The position numbers and the translations under genes were made by a program. 64,000 bases of DNA, taken from assembly GCF_009363535.1 (NCBI RefSeq), contig NZ_CP045369.1:124001-188000 (forward strand), written 5' to 3'. The notes beneath the pieces were generated by a model, which was given only the letters and a program-made list of their open reading frames with translations, did not search any database and was not told where the DNA came from. The stretch is from Microbulbifer sp. THAF38 (GTDB lineage: Bacteria; Pseudomonadota; Gammaproteobacteria; Pseudomonadales; Cellvibrionaceae). Positions 25,932-34,527 of the stretch are shown one piece after another; position 1 is the stretch's first letter; each line of letters begins with the position of its first letter.

Positions 25932-26909
25932 ATGTTACAAGACAATTTTGGTCGTAGGTTTTACTACCTGCGTCTGTCCGTGACGGATATTTGCAATTAC
26001 CGTTGCAACTACTGCCTGCCCGAAGGTATTGGTTGCGACCGTTCCCTGATGGGTGAAAATCCTCTCTCAGTCGCTGAAGTGGGCACTCTTGTGCGCGCTT
26101 TCGCCTCTTTGGGTACGGAGAAAGTGCGCCTCACCGGCGGCGAGCCGTCCCTGCGTAAAGACCTGGTGTCGCTGCTCGAAGCGGTGCGGGCCAGTGACAA
26201 GATTCGCCGCATTGCTATCACCACCAACGGTTACCGCCTGCCGAGCCAGATTGACGACTGGCACCGTGCCGGGCTGAACCAGGTGAATGTCAGTATCGAC
26301 AGCCTCGATCCGGCTCAATTCCACCATATCACCGGCCACAACCGTCTCGATAAAGCCCTCGTGGGGCTGGATCGTGCCCTGGCCCTGGGAATCGATACCA
26401 AAGTCAATGCAGTGCTGCTGCGCCAATACAACCTGGCCGAGCTGGATAATTTTCTCGCCTGGATTCGGGAAACCCCGGTGACCCTGCGCTTTATCGAGTT
26501 AATGCGCACCGGCGATAACCGCGAGTTTTTCGCCAGTAATCATGTCTCCGGCAATGATATTGAATCCCTGTTATTGCGCGATGGTTGGCAGCAGGTCGCT
26601 CGCGCTCGCGATGCCGGCCCGGCGCGGGAGTATTTTCACCCGGATTACGCCGGCCGTATCGGCTTGATTACCCCTTACGGCAAAGACTTTTGCGCAAGCT
26701 GCAACCGCCTGCGGGTATCGGCCCAAGGCAAGCTGCACCTGTGCCTGTTCGCCGATCAGGGCTTTGATATGCGCGAGATAATCGCCGCTGGCGATAGTGA
26801 CGCATTGGCGGCACATATCCGCGAGTTGATTGTCGATAAGACCGCTGGCCACCAGCTGCACGAAGGTTTTACCGGCGCCACCCGCAACCTGGCGATGCTG
26901 GGGGGCTAG
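25932..26909 (+). CDS. moaA: GTP 3',8-cyclase MoaA
   Basis: Radical-SAM enzyme that starts molybdenum cofactor synthesis by converting GTP to 3',8-cyclo-GTP, with MoaC acting next. ATG 25932 is chosen over a frame start at 25887 because GGAAAGGCGTTTA precedes it and it begins with the usual LQDNFGR. The N-terminal [4Fe-4S] motif is CNYRCNYC and the C-terminal cluster is CASCNRLR...CLF. The C-terminal Gly-Gly needed for activity is present (MLGG). First gene of moaA-mobA-moaB-moaC-moaD-moaE-modA-modB-modC, all closely spaced. Confidence 0.97.
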   Translation: MLQDNFGRRFYYLRLSVTDICNYRCNYCLPEGIGCDRSLMGENPLSVAEVGTLVRAFASLGTEKVRLTGGEPSLRKDLVSLLEAVRASDKIRRIAITTNGYRLPSQIDDWHRAGLNQVNVSIDSLDPAQFHHITGHNRLDKALVGLDRALALGIDTKVNAVLLRQYNLAELDNFLAWIRETPVTLRFIELMRTGDNREFFASNHVSGNDIESLLLRDGWQQVARARDAGPAREYFHPDYAGRIGLITPYGKDFCASCNRLRVSAQGKLHLCLFADQGFDMREIIAAGDSDALAAHIRELIVDKTAGHQLHEGFTGATRNLAMLGG

Positions 26910-26913
26910 GTTT

Positions 26914-27513
26914 ATGGCCAGGACTTTCGTTGGCAAATCGACAATCGGCGTGGTGCTAGCCGGCGGCCGCTCCAGCCGGATGGGCCGCGATAAGGCACTG
27001 CTAGCCCACCCCCAACGGGGCAATTTTTTGCAGCATGCCGAGGCATTGCTGAGTGAGCTTCCACTGGAAAAAGTTGTCACCAGCGGCGCCCGCCCCGGAG
27101 CGATTGAAGACCTGGTGCCAGAGCGTGGCCCACTGGGTGGCCTTTATTCGGTAGCCCTGGCAACCGGTGCCGATGCGGCCCTGGTGATTCCGGTAGATAT
27201 GCCCCTGCTCGGGCGGGAGCACCTCGCAGAGTTATTGGCCGAGGGGCAGGCAAATGGCCGGCCCTGTTATTTTGAAAACTTCTTTTTTCCCCTGTGGCTG
27301 CCATTAAATGGCGACTGCCTGGATTATTTGCGCCGCGCCGTTGAGGGCAGTGCGCGCAATTCTGTCGGCGCGCTGCTGCGTCACCTGGGGGCCAAATCCA
27401 TACCCATAAAAAGTGCTGGCGATTGGCATCGCAATATCAATACGCCGGCAGATTATCTCGGCTTGAGTACGCCGGATAAAACTCCAGAAAACAGTTTTTT
27501 GAGAGACCACTGA
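26914..27513 (+). CDS. mobA: Molybdenum cofactor guanylyltransferase MobA
   Basis: Attaches GMP to molybdopterin to give the guanine dinucleotide cofactor used by DMSO-reductase-family enzymes such as nitrate reductases. ATG 26914 is four bases after the moaA stop. The nucleotide-binding signature GVVLAGGRSSRMGRDKALL is at residues 10-28, followed by PVDMPLL. At 199 residues it has the normal family length. Its presence predicts a Mo-bis-MGD enzyme such as nitrate reductase elsewhere in the genome. Confidence 0.95.
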   Translation: MARTFVGKSTIGVVLAGGRSSRMGRDKALLAHPQRGNFLQHAEALLSELPLEKVVTSGARPGAIEDLVPERGPLGGLYSVALATGADAALVIPVDMPLLGREHLAELLAEGQANGRPCYFENFFFPLWLPLNGDCLDYLRRAVEGSARNSVGALLRHLGAKSIPIKSAGDWHRNINTPADYLGLSTPDKTPENSFLRDH

Positions 27514-27515
27514 TT

Positions 27516-28058
27516 ATGTCCGCACACGCTAGCAAAGAATTTGTACCGCTCAATATCGCGGTACTTACCGTATCCGATACCCGCAACGAGCAGACTGATA
27601 CCTCTGGCCAGTACCTGGTGGAAGCCCTCAAAACTGCCGGCCATCAGCTCGCAGATAAGCGCATAACCCCGGACGATGTTTACCAGATGCGCGCGGTGGT
27701 CTCCGCCTGGATTGCCGATCCGAAAGTGCAGGTGGTATTGGTGACCGGTGGTACCGGTTTTACCGATCGCGACTCCACGCCAGAGGCCCTGAGCCCGCTG
27801 TTTGATAAAACCGTCGACGGCTTTGGCGAGCTGTTCCGCCATATTTCCCTGGGGGATATCGGCAGCTCCACCGTGCAATCCCGCGCGCTCGCCGGCCTGG
27901 CGAATCGCACACTGATCTGTTGTGTGCCCGGCTCCACCGGAGCCTGCCGCACGGCTTGGGAAGGCATATTGCTGGAGCAGCTGGATGCCCGCCATAAGCC
28001 CTGCAATTTTATCCCCCATGTGCGCTTTACCAGCGCGCCCTGCGAGAGCCGGGGGTAA
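27516..28058 (+). CDS. moaB: Molybdenum cofactor biosynthesis protein B (MoaB)
   Basis: MoaB/MogA-fold protein of 180 residues implicated in adenylylation of molybdopterin before metal insertion by MoeA. It has the MoCF fold signatures LTVSDTR near the N-terminus, LVTGGTGFTDRDSTPEA at about residues 74-90, and PGSTGACRTAW near the C-terminus. ATG follows two bases after mobA's stop. No separate mogA is in the window, so this copy may perform that step. Confidence 0.93.
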   Translation: MSAHASKEFVPLNIAVLTVSDTRNEQTDTSGQYLVEALKTAGHQLADKRITPDDVYQMRAVVSAWIADPKVQVVLVTGGTGFTDRDSTPEALSPLFDKTVDGFGELFRHISLGDIGSSTVQSRALAGLANRTLICCVPGSTGACRTAWEGILLEQLDARHKPCNFIPHVRFTSAPCESRG

Positions 28059-28061
28059 TTT

Positions 28062-28553
28062 GTGAGCCAGTTAACCCACTTAAACCAGCGCGGCGAAGCC
28101 AGCATGGTGGATGTTACCGAGAAGCACATCACTGACCGCAGCGCCCTGGCCGAGAGCAGTATCAGTATGAGTGCAGAGGCTTTTGCACTGCTGAGCCAAG
28201 GGGCGCACAAAAAAGGTGACGTGCTTTCTGTAGCTCGTATCGCCGGCATCCAGGCCGCCAAGAAAACCTCGGATTTAATTCCCCTGTGCCATCCACTGGC
28301 GTTGACCAAAGTCGCGGTGGATTTCGAATTACAGCCGGAAGAACACAGTGTGCATATCACCGCTTTCTGCCGCCTTGCCGGGCGCACTGGCGTAGAGATG
28401 GAAGCGTTAACCGCGGCTTCGGTAGCGGCGCTGACCATTTACGATATGTGCAAAGCCGTGGACCCGGCGATGGAAATCGGCCCGACCCGCCTGTTACAAA
28501 AAACCGGCGGTAAGCTCGGCCACTGGCGCGGCGACGCCGCGGACAAGGCGTAA
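28062..28553 (+). CDS. moaC: Cyclic pyranopterin monophosphate synthase MoaC
   Basis: Converts MoaA's product to cyclic pyranopterin monophosphate. Starts with GTG at 28062, three bases after moaB, behind GGGGG. Family signatures are [20 protein letters not shown] and [22 protein letters not shown], which contain the active-site residues. The 163-residue length is normal. Confidence 0.95.
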   Translation: MSQLTHLNQRGEASMVDVTEKHITDRSALAESSISMSAEAFALLSQGAHKKGDVLSVARIAGIQAAKKTSDLIPLCHPLALTKVAVDFELQPEEHSVHITAFCRLAGRTGVEMEALTAASVAALTIYDMCKAVDPAMEIGPTRLLQKTGGKLGHWRGDAADKA

Positions 28554-28574
28554 AAATTTCAGAGGTGTAAAGCG

Positions 28575-28820
28575 ATGGTAAAGGTTCTGTTTTTCGCGCG
28601 TCTGCGCCAGCAATTGGGCATGGGCGAGATGATCCTGGAGGACTTTTCCGGCAGTCTCAGCGAGTTGCGTAAAACCCTATGTGAGCAGCACCCGGATTGG
28701 AGCCCACACCTGCAAAGAGACGATATCCGTATGGCCTTGAACCAGGAGCTGGCAGAAACCGGAGCCCAGGTGGAGGCCGGTGATGAAGTTGCATTTTTCC
28801 CGCCGGTTACCGGCGGCTAG
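28575..28820 (+). CDS. moaD: Molybdopterin synthase sulfur-carrier subunit MoaD
   Basis: Ubiquitin-like protein of 81 residues that carries the sulfur as a C-terminal thiocarboxylate. The end VTGG provides the needed Gly-Gly. It forms the synthase with MoaE, encoded ten bases downstream. An AGAGGTGTAA ribosome site precedes the start. Confidence 0.93.
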   Translation: MVKVLFFARLRQQLGMGEMILEDFSGSLSELRKTLCEQHPDWSPHLQRDDIRMALNQELAETGAQVEAGDEVAFFPPVTGG

Positions 28821-28830
28821 TGGTGCCAAT

Positions 28831-29310
28831 ATGACAGCCGTTGATCGTATCGAAGTCTGTGAAACGCCCCTCGATGTAGCGGCTGAATATACTGCGCTAC
28901 AAGGCAACAGTGCCGATGGTGCCTGCGCCCTGTTTGTGGGGTCGGTGCGGGACTTCAATGCGGGTAGTGATGTCTGTGGCCTGGCTCTGGAACACTATCC
29001 GGGCATGACTGAAAAAAGCCTGCAACGGATTATCAATGATGCCCGCGATCGCTGGTCTCTGGGGCGTGTGACTATCGTCCACCGTGTTGGCCCCATGCAG
29101 ATCAACGACGAGATTGTTTTTGTCGGTGTTACCAGCCCCCACCGTCAAGCTGCCTTCGCCGCCTGCCAATACATCATGGATCGCCTCAAAACTGAGGCGC
29201 CTTTCTGGAAGCGCGAAGCGGTTGCGGATGAGCCTGGTAAGCCTTCAGAGCGCTGGGTTGAAGCTCGGGCCAGCGATGCTGCGGAGATGGAAAAGTGGTC
29301 CGCCGGCTGA
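28831..29310 (+). CDS. moaE: Molybdopterin synthase catalytic subunit MoaE
   Basis: With MoaD it inserts the dithiolene sulfurs into precursor Z. ATG 28831 is chosen because the longer frame would start inside moaD. Motifs are ALFVGSVRDFN, LALEHYPGM, HRVGPMQINDEIVFVGV, and the catalytic-site region APFWKREA with the conserved Lys. The 3' end overlaps modA by 16 bases. Confidence 0.95.
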   Translation: MTAVDRIEVCETPLDVAAEYTALQGNSADGACALFVGSVRDFNAGSDVCGLALEHYPGMTEKSLQRIINDARDRWSLGRVTIVHRVGPMQINDEIVFVGVTSPHRQAAFAACQYIMDRLKTEAPFWKREAVADEPGKPSERWVEARASDAAEMEKWSAG

Positions 29311-30077
29311 GCCTGCTGCTATCCGCTTTACTGGTGGCTATCGCGCTACCGGTAAATGCGGATAACTGCACCTTGCGGGTGGCGGTAGCGGCCAGTTTCC
29401 GCCCGGCACTGGAAGAGGTACTGCCGGAATTTGAGCGTCGCCATGCCTGTGTGGTGCAAATCAGCAGTGGCAGCTCCGGGGTGCTCTACCAACAAATAGC
29501 GCACCGCGCGCCCTTCGATTTATTCCTGTCTGCCGATCGCGAGCGACCCGAACTGTTGGAAAAGCAGGGTGGGGCACTGGCCAACAGTCGTAAGACTTAC
29601 GCCCTGGGTTTACTGGCTCTCTGGCACCCAAAATCGGAATTGAATATCGAGCAGTTACTGCAAACCTGGCCTGATAAAATTGTACTAGCCGATCCCAAAG
29701 TAGCGCCCTTCGGCAGTGCCGCACGGCAAGCGCTGCAGAGCCTGGGCTTGTGGAAGAAAAAACAAACTCAATTAGCCCGGGCCCACAATGCAGGCCAAAC
29801 CTATTTAATGTTGGATTCAGGCAATGCCCGGCTGGGATTTGTCGCCGCCAGCCAGATGCAAGCAGCCGGCCGCGATAACTACTGGTTGCTGCCGCAGCAT
29901 TTGTATAAACCCATTGAGCAGCAGCTGCTGATTCCCATCCAGAGTCGCCGGCCTAAAGAGGCGCAGTCCCTCGCTGACTATTTGCGTTCAGCGGAAGTGC
30001 AGGTGCAACTACAGCACTTGGGTTACGGTGTTTTACCGACTCAATATCAAAGTAGAGATGGAGGGAGTGGCTTATGA
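29295..30077 (+). CDS. modA: Molybdate-binding periplasmic protein ModA
   Basis: Substrate-binding protein of the ModABC molybdate importer. The GTG start at 29295 lies within the end of moaE, which couples cofactor synthesis to metal uptake. A signal peptide covers residues 1-22 (cleavage near VNA-DN). The mature protein has the ModA anion-binding motifs VAASFRPALEEV and SSGSSGVLYQQI, and a DLFLSAD segment. 260 residues. Confidence 0.93.
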   Translation: MVRRLSLLLSALLVAIALPVNADNCTLRVAVAASFRPALEEVLPEFERRHACVVQISSGSSGVLYQQIAHRAPFDLFLSADRERPELLEKQGGALANSRKTYALGLLALWHPKSELNIEQLLQTWPDKIVLADPKVAPFGSAARQALQSLGLWKKKQTQLARAHNAGQTYLMLDSGNARLGFVAASQMQAAGRDNYWLLPQHLYKPIEQQLLIPIQSRRPKEAQSLADYLRSAEVQVQLQHLGYGVLPTQYQSRDGGSGL

Positions 30078-30796
30078 ATATCGCCGCTGCCGACTGGCAG
30101 GCCCTGTGGCTAACTTTAAAATTGGCCGGCTCAACTACCTTGCTCCTGTTTATTATCGGGGTGCCCCTGGCCTGGAAATTGAGTCAATGGCAGAGCCGCT
30201 GGCGCCATGGCATAGAGGTATTAATTACCCTGCCGCTGGTACTGCCACCCACGGTGTTGGGTTTTTATTTACTGCTTTTATTTTCCCCTAACTACGCCCC
30301 CGGGCAGTGGCTGTCACAACTTTTTGATGGCCCTTTGGTGTTTTCCTTTACCGGCCTGGTATTTGCGTCAGTAATTTATTCCCTGCCGTTTATGGTGCAG
30401 CCGCTGTTGGCCGCGTTTAATGCCAATGGCCAGCGCTTGACCCAGGCTGCCGCAGCACTGGGTATACCGCCCTGGGCGGCATTGTTAAAAGTTCTTTTGC
30501 CGGCGAGTCGCGCCGCTATTGTGAGTGCCTGCGCTTTAACCTTTGCCCATACCCTCGGTGAGTTCGGGGTAGTGCTGATGATTGGTGGCGCTATTCCCGG
30601 TGAGACCCAGGTGGTTTCTATCGCTCTTTATCAGCATGTGGAGGCGATGGAATACGGTGCGGCGCACCGGCTGGCTTTGATGTTGATGGGAATTACTACG
30701 GTACTGCTACTCGCTGCCCGTTGGCTGGGACATAGTTTGGCCCCGCGCGGATTAAACAGTGAGCGCGCTAAACCGGTAATGGGGGTGCTGGGCTAA
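30074..30796 (+). CDS. modB: Molybdate ABC transporter permease ModB
   Basis: Inner-membrane permease of 240 residues with about five helices. It carries the EAA-like coupling loop AAAALGIPPWAALLKVLLP, which docks to the ATPase, and the ModB end HTLGEFGVVLMIGG. It overlaps modA by four bases and modC by one, so the three are translated together. Confidence 0.95.
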   Translation: MNIAAADWQALWLTLKLAGSTTLLLFIIGVPLAWKLSQWQSRWRHGIEVLITLPLVLPPTVLGFYLLLLFSPNYAPGQWLSQLFDGPLVFSFTGLVFASVIYSLPFMVQPLLAAFNANGQRLTQAAAALGIPPWAALLKVLLPASRAAIVSACALTFAHTLGEFGVVLMIGGAIPGETQVVSIALYQHVEAMEYGAAHRLALMLMGITTVLLLAARWLGHSLAPRGLNSERAKPVMGVLG

Positions 30797-31914
30797 TGGA
30801 AATCACCTCACCCCTATTCGGTACTACGTCTACCACTTCTGATTCCACCGGATTGAGTGTTGCAGGGCTGGTGACTCCGCTTAACGCAGCAACTCCCTGG
30901 CAGTTAGAGCTGCCAGCCTCTGGAATTTTTGGCCTTACCGGTCCCTCCGGCAGTGGCAAGAGCACATTACTGGCTGCTTTGGCTGGCCAACGCCATTGCC
31001 GTGGCAATATCACTTTTGCCAATACGGTTTGGCAGCGCGGACGCCGCGCCCTGGCTACTCACAAAAGAACGCTTTCTTTGGGCTTTCAGGATAGCCGCTT
31101 GTTTGCCGGCCAGTCGGTGGCAGATAACCTGGCACTGGCCCGCCGTTACAGCCGCAGGCCACTGCCCGAGGAAGAGTGTGGTCGGCTGCTAGAGGCTTTT
31201 GGTATTGAACCGCTGCTACATCAGCCGGTGGAGTTACTCTCTGGTGGAGAAGCCCAGCGAGTGGCTGTATTGCGCCAGCTTTTTAACAACGCGCCGCTGC
31301 AATTATTTGATGAGCCACTATCAGCGGTTGACCGCGCCCAGGTACTGCGGCGCCTATTGCCGACCCTACGGGATTTCTGGGTTCGATATCCGGCGCTGGT
31401 AATCTGGACCAGTCACGACTTTGATGAAATCCAGCTGCTAGCCCAGCGCTGTTTATGGATGGATTCTGCCAATTTGTCCGCGCCACTTCCTTTACCTGAA
31501 GTTGCTCAGCGCCTGGATAGCCACGGCCTAAGGGATAGCTGCCGCAGCCGGATTGAAGCGCGAGTGGAATCTCTAAATGATGGTCTGCTGACTTTGAATT
31601 TAGGGGGGATTTCCATCTTTGCAGATAGGGTGACAGGCCATTATCGAAAAGGCGATACCGCCGCTTTTCTGCTGGAAGCTGGAGATATCAGCCTCAGTGT
31701 AGAGAAGCCAGGCCTGTCCAGTATCCTCAATTGCCTGCCGGTAACTTTAGTTGCTAAACAAAAGCTCGTGGATGGCCGCATTCGCCTGCAATTAACCGCT
31801 GCAAAGCAGGTATTTTATGCCGATATTTCCCACCTATCTTACGAGCGTTTGCAGCTGTATATAGGTGGACCTTACTTTGCCCAGTTTAAGGCCGGCAGTC
31901 TTGCAGGTTTGTAA
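30796..31914 (+). CDS. modC: Molybdate ABC transporter ATPase ModC
   Basis: ATP-hydrolysing subunit of 372 residues. Walker A GPSGSGKST, Q-loop LGFQDSRLF, signature LLSGGEAQRVAV, Walker B LQLFDEPLSAVD and H-loop TSHDFDE are all present. The C-terminal third contains the Mop/TOBE-like molybdate-binding domain (for example LPVTLVAKQKLVDGRIRLQL). The extra 35 residues before the first strand are low-complexity Thr/Ser-rich. It is the last gene of the moa-mod operon. Confidence 0.95.
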   Translation: MEITSPLFGTTSTTSDSTGLSVAGLVTPLNAATPWQLELPASGIFGLTGPSGSGKSTLLAALAGQRHCRGNITFANTVWQRGRRALATHKRTLSLGFQDSRLFAGQSVADNLALARRYSRRPLPEEECGRLLEAFGIEPLLHQPVELLSGGEAQRVAVLRQLFNNAPLQLFDEPLSAVDRAQVLRRLLPTLRDFWVRYPALVIWTSHDFDEIQLLAQRCLWMDSANLSAPLPLPEVAQRLDSHGLRDSCRSRIEARVESLNDGLLTLNLGGISIFADRVTGHYRKGDTAAFLLEAGDISLSVEKPGLSSILNCLPVTLVAKQKLVDGRIRLQLTAAKQVFYADISHLSYERLQLYIGGPYFAQFKAGSLAGL

Positions 31915-31946
31915 TCCCCGCCCTGAAATAGCCAATACATTAGGAA

Positions 31947-31972
31947 CAAAAAAGGGGAGGTAAAACCTCCCC
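31947..31972 (-). terminator. Terminator of narK
   Basis: GGGGAGGT (31954-31961) pairs with ACCTCCCC (31965-31972). On the minus strand the stem is followed by a run of T residues (the A-run 31948-31953 on the plus strand). It may also help stop modC transcription. Confidence 0.75.
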
Positions 31973-32003
31973 GTATCAATGGAATCCTGTGAGAAAAATC
32001 GAA

Positions 32004-33626
32004 TTATGGGTTATAAAATTCGCCGTTCTTGCGCAGGTAGAACCAGTAATTAATTACCAGGCAAACCGCATAGAAAATGGCCATGCCCGCCAGTGCATAT
32101 TCAGGCGTGGTCGCCTTGATCTGTTCGCCGAAGACTTTGGGAATGTAGAAGGCTCCGTAGGCGGCAACTGCTGAAGTCCATCCCAATACCGGGCCTGCCT
32201 GCTCTTTCGGGAACACCATGGCGATGGTGCGGAAGGTAGAACCATTGCCAATACCGGTGGCAGCAAACAACAGTAGGAACAACAGGAAGAAGGGCAGGAA
32301 GAATTCTTCTGGAGTGGCGGAGGCATAGGCGGCTTTCATGTAGTAGGCCACCCCCAGGGCGCTTCCCACCATTACCGCGGCACAGATCTGGGTCACCAGG
32401 GCGCCACCGATACGATCGGCAATCCAACCACCTACTGGGCGAATTAGTGCACCAATAAATGGGCCCATCCAGGCATACATTAGGGCACTGGGACCATTGC
32501 TATTGATGGTATCGTGGGTCATGACCCCACCCACCATCACGTGGCTGTAGCCGAAGATAACTTTAATGGCCAGCGGGAAGGCAGCGGCGAAACCGATAAA
32601 ACTGCCGAAGGTCATGGTGTAAATAACACTCATCACCCAGGTATGTTTGTTGTTGAAGATGCGATATTGGCGTTGCAGGCTGGTTCTGATGGCACCCGGC
32701 AGGAGTTTCAGGCCGAATACCGTAGCGGCAATAACCAGCACCAACACAATTTCTTTGGGCACACCCCAACCGGAGCCGTTGGCGGCTTCGGGCAATAACA
32801 ACCACAGGCCGATCACCGCGGTAAACAGGCCGATACTCAGCATTAAGGTCATTTTTGCCATAGCGCCGAGGGTGCTGCCCACATCTGGGCTCACTTCTTC
32901 CGTGCGCAGGTTGTTCATACCGAACCAACCTAATAGGGCCAGCGGAAGCAGGAACAGTAGCCACACAAAGCCGGCGTTTTGAATCCATGTTTCGGAGCCC
33001 GCCGGCACCTTGCCGATCAGTGAGCCGGAGCCGCTCACCAGTATCATGGGATCGCCGCCAGCAGCGCCGAAGGCACCGAAGGTCATAAATAGCGGTACCA
33101 GGATCTGCATAGTGGTAACACCGAAGTTGCCCAGGCCTGCATTCAGGCCAAGCGCCAACCCCTGCTTTTCCTTGGGAAAAAAGAAACTGATATTGGACAT
33201 GGAAGAGGCGAAGTTACCACCGCCGATACCAGACAGCAGCGCCAGCAATTGGAATACCCACAGTGGAGTCTCCTTGCTCTGCAGGGCGATACCAGTGCCG
33301 AGGGCGGGGATCATCAACAGGGCTGTGGTAAATACAATGGTGTTGCGCCCACCGAACAATCGAATAAAGAAACTACTGGGTATTCGAAGGGTAGCGCCAG
33401 TGAGGCCGGCGATGGCCATTAGGGTAAACAGATCGGCTTTGGCAATGGGGAAGCCAAGGTTGAGCATTTGAACGGTAATAATGCCCCAGTAGAGCCACAC
33501 GGCGAAACCACACAAAAGACTGGGTATAGAAATCCATAGATTGCGGTTTGCGATTTTTTTGCCCTGGGACTGCCAGAAGCGGCTGTCCTCTGGGGTCCAC
33601 TCATAAATATCAGACACGGCGGCCAT
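32004..33626 (-). CDS. narK: Nitrate/nitrite transporter NarK (MFS)
   Basis: 540-residue major-facilitator transporter with about 12 to 14 membrane helices. Both nitrate signature motifs are present, GIGGGNFASSMSNISFFFP and GIGNGSTFRTIAMVFP, as are the substrate-binding Arg residues in TLRIPSSFF and PVGGWIADRIGG. It exchanges nitrate and nitrite or imports nitrate with protons. It is divergent from narL, and the shared promoter region contains a 7-2-7 NarL-type site. Confidence 0.93.
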   Translation of the reverse strand: MAAVSDIYEWTPEDSRFWQSQGKKIANRNLWISIPSLLCGFAVWLYWGIITVQMLNLGFPIAKADLFTLMAIAGLTGATLRIPSSFFIRLFGGRNTIVFTTALLMIPALGTGIALQSKETPLWVFQLLALLSGIGGGNFASSMSNISFFFPKEKQGLALGLNAGLGNFGVTTMQILVPLFMTFGAFGAAGGDPMILVSGSGSLIGKVPAGSETWIQNAGFVWLLFLLPLALLGWFGMNNLRTEEVSPDVGSTLGAMAKMTLMLSIGLFTAVIGLWLLLPEAANGSGWGVPKEIVLVLVIAATVFGLKLLPGAIRTSLQRQYRIFNNKHTWVMSVIYTMTFGSFIGFAAAFPLAIKVIFGYSHVMVGGVMTHDTINSNGPSALMYAWMGPFIGALIRPVGGWIADRIGGALVTQICAAVMVGSALGVAYYMKAAYASATPEEFFLPFFLLFLLLFAATGIGNGSTFRTIAMVFPKEQAGPVLGWTSAVAAYGAFYIPKVFGEQIKATTPEYALAGMAIFYAVCLVINYWFYLRKNGEFYNP

Positions 33627-33725
33627 ATCCTCCTATCAATGTTCCTTGCAGCCACTATGGGCCGCGGCCTCAGCGCACTCAATCACCATCAGTAAGTAAT
33701 CCCTTTGCGCCGTGTACAGTGCATT

Positions 33726-33741
33726 TACCTCCAAGGGAGTA
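33726..33741. promoter_or_regulatory. Predicted NarL binding site (7-2-7 inverted heptamers)
   Basis: TACCTCC-AA-GGGAGTA lies between divergent narK and narL. Each half matches 6 of 7 positions of the NarL heptamer consensus TACYYMT in the inverted arrangement with the two-base spacing that NarL prefers. It is 100 bases from the narK start and 77 bases before narL. Confidence 0.6.
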
Positions 33742-33817
33742 AGCGCAGGCTGTGGGCGCTATGGTAAAGTCATTGGCACCGTTTAATACAGACTGAATCA
33801 CTAAAGCAGGATATTGC

Positions 33818-34483
33818 ATGACCCCATCTGCTACGGTAATGATGGTTGACGACCACCCGCTGTTTCGCAAAGGTCTCAAGCAGCTGTTTGCCATGGAGCC
33901 CGGTTTGGAATTAGTGGCGGAGGCCAGTAGTGGCGAGGAAGCTCTGCAACAGGCCAAACTGCACGAGCCGGATCTGATCTTGCTGGATTTAAATATGCGC
34001 GGCATGGATGGGCTCGATACCTTGCGGGCGATGCGCGCCGCTGATATTTCCTCACGAATCATTATTCTCACGGTATCCGATAACAACGCTGACGTGGTGT
34101 CCTGTATTCGTGCCGGAGCGGATGGCTACCTGCTCAAGGATATGGAGCCGGAGGATATTCTCGATCAGGTGATACAGGCGACCCATGGCAAGCTCGCCAT
34201 CAGCCAGCGCTTGACCGAAGTGCTAGCCTCAGCCCTACGCAAGCCGGACACCTCCGGAGCGGATACTTTATCCACTCTCACCAGCCGTGAATTTCAGATA
34301 CTGCAGCTAATTGCCGATGGCCTCAGCAACAAATTGATTGCCCGCGAGTTGGATATCAGCGACGCAACAGTGAAAGTCCACGTTAAACATTTATTGAAGA
34401 AATTAGGGATGCGCTCGCGCGTGGAGGCTGCCGTTTGGATGGTCAATCAAAAGCGCCCGGAATCCCTGGAGCGGGTTCACTAA
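33818..34483 (+). CDS. narL: NarL-type nitrate/nitrite response regulator
   Basis: 221 residues: receiver domain with acidic pocket (VDDHPLFR), phospho-acceptor Asp in LILLDLNMRGMDG, switch Thr in ILTVSD and Lys in YLLKD. A LuxR-type helix-turn-helix follows (LTSREFQILQLIADGLSNKLIAREL...VKVHVKHLLKKLGMRSR). The match to NarL is close. The cognate kinase NarX is encoded 23 kb upstream. narL is followed 44 bases later by moeA in the same direction. Confidence 0.92.
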   Translation: MTPSATVMMVDDHPLFRKGLKQLFAMEPGLELVAEASSGEEALQQAKLHEPDLILLDLNMRGMDGLDTLRAMRAADISSRIIILTVSDNNADVVSCIRAGADGYLLKDMEPEDILDQVIQATHGKLAISQRLTEVLASALRKPDTSGADTLSTLTSREFQILQLIADGLSNKLIARELDISDATVKVHVKHLLKKLGMRSRVEAAVWMVNQKRPESLERVH

Positions 34484-34527
34484 CAAAGCTATCCCGATAG
34501 CAAACGAATGAAGTGAGAGAGTTGTCC

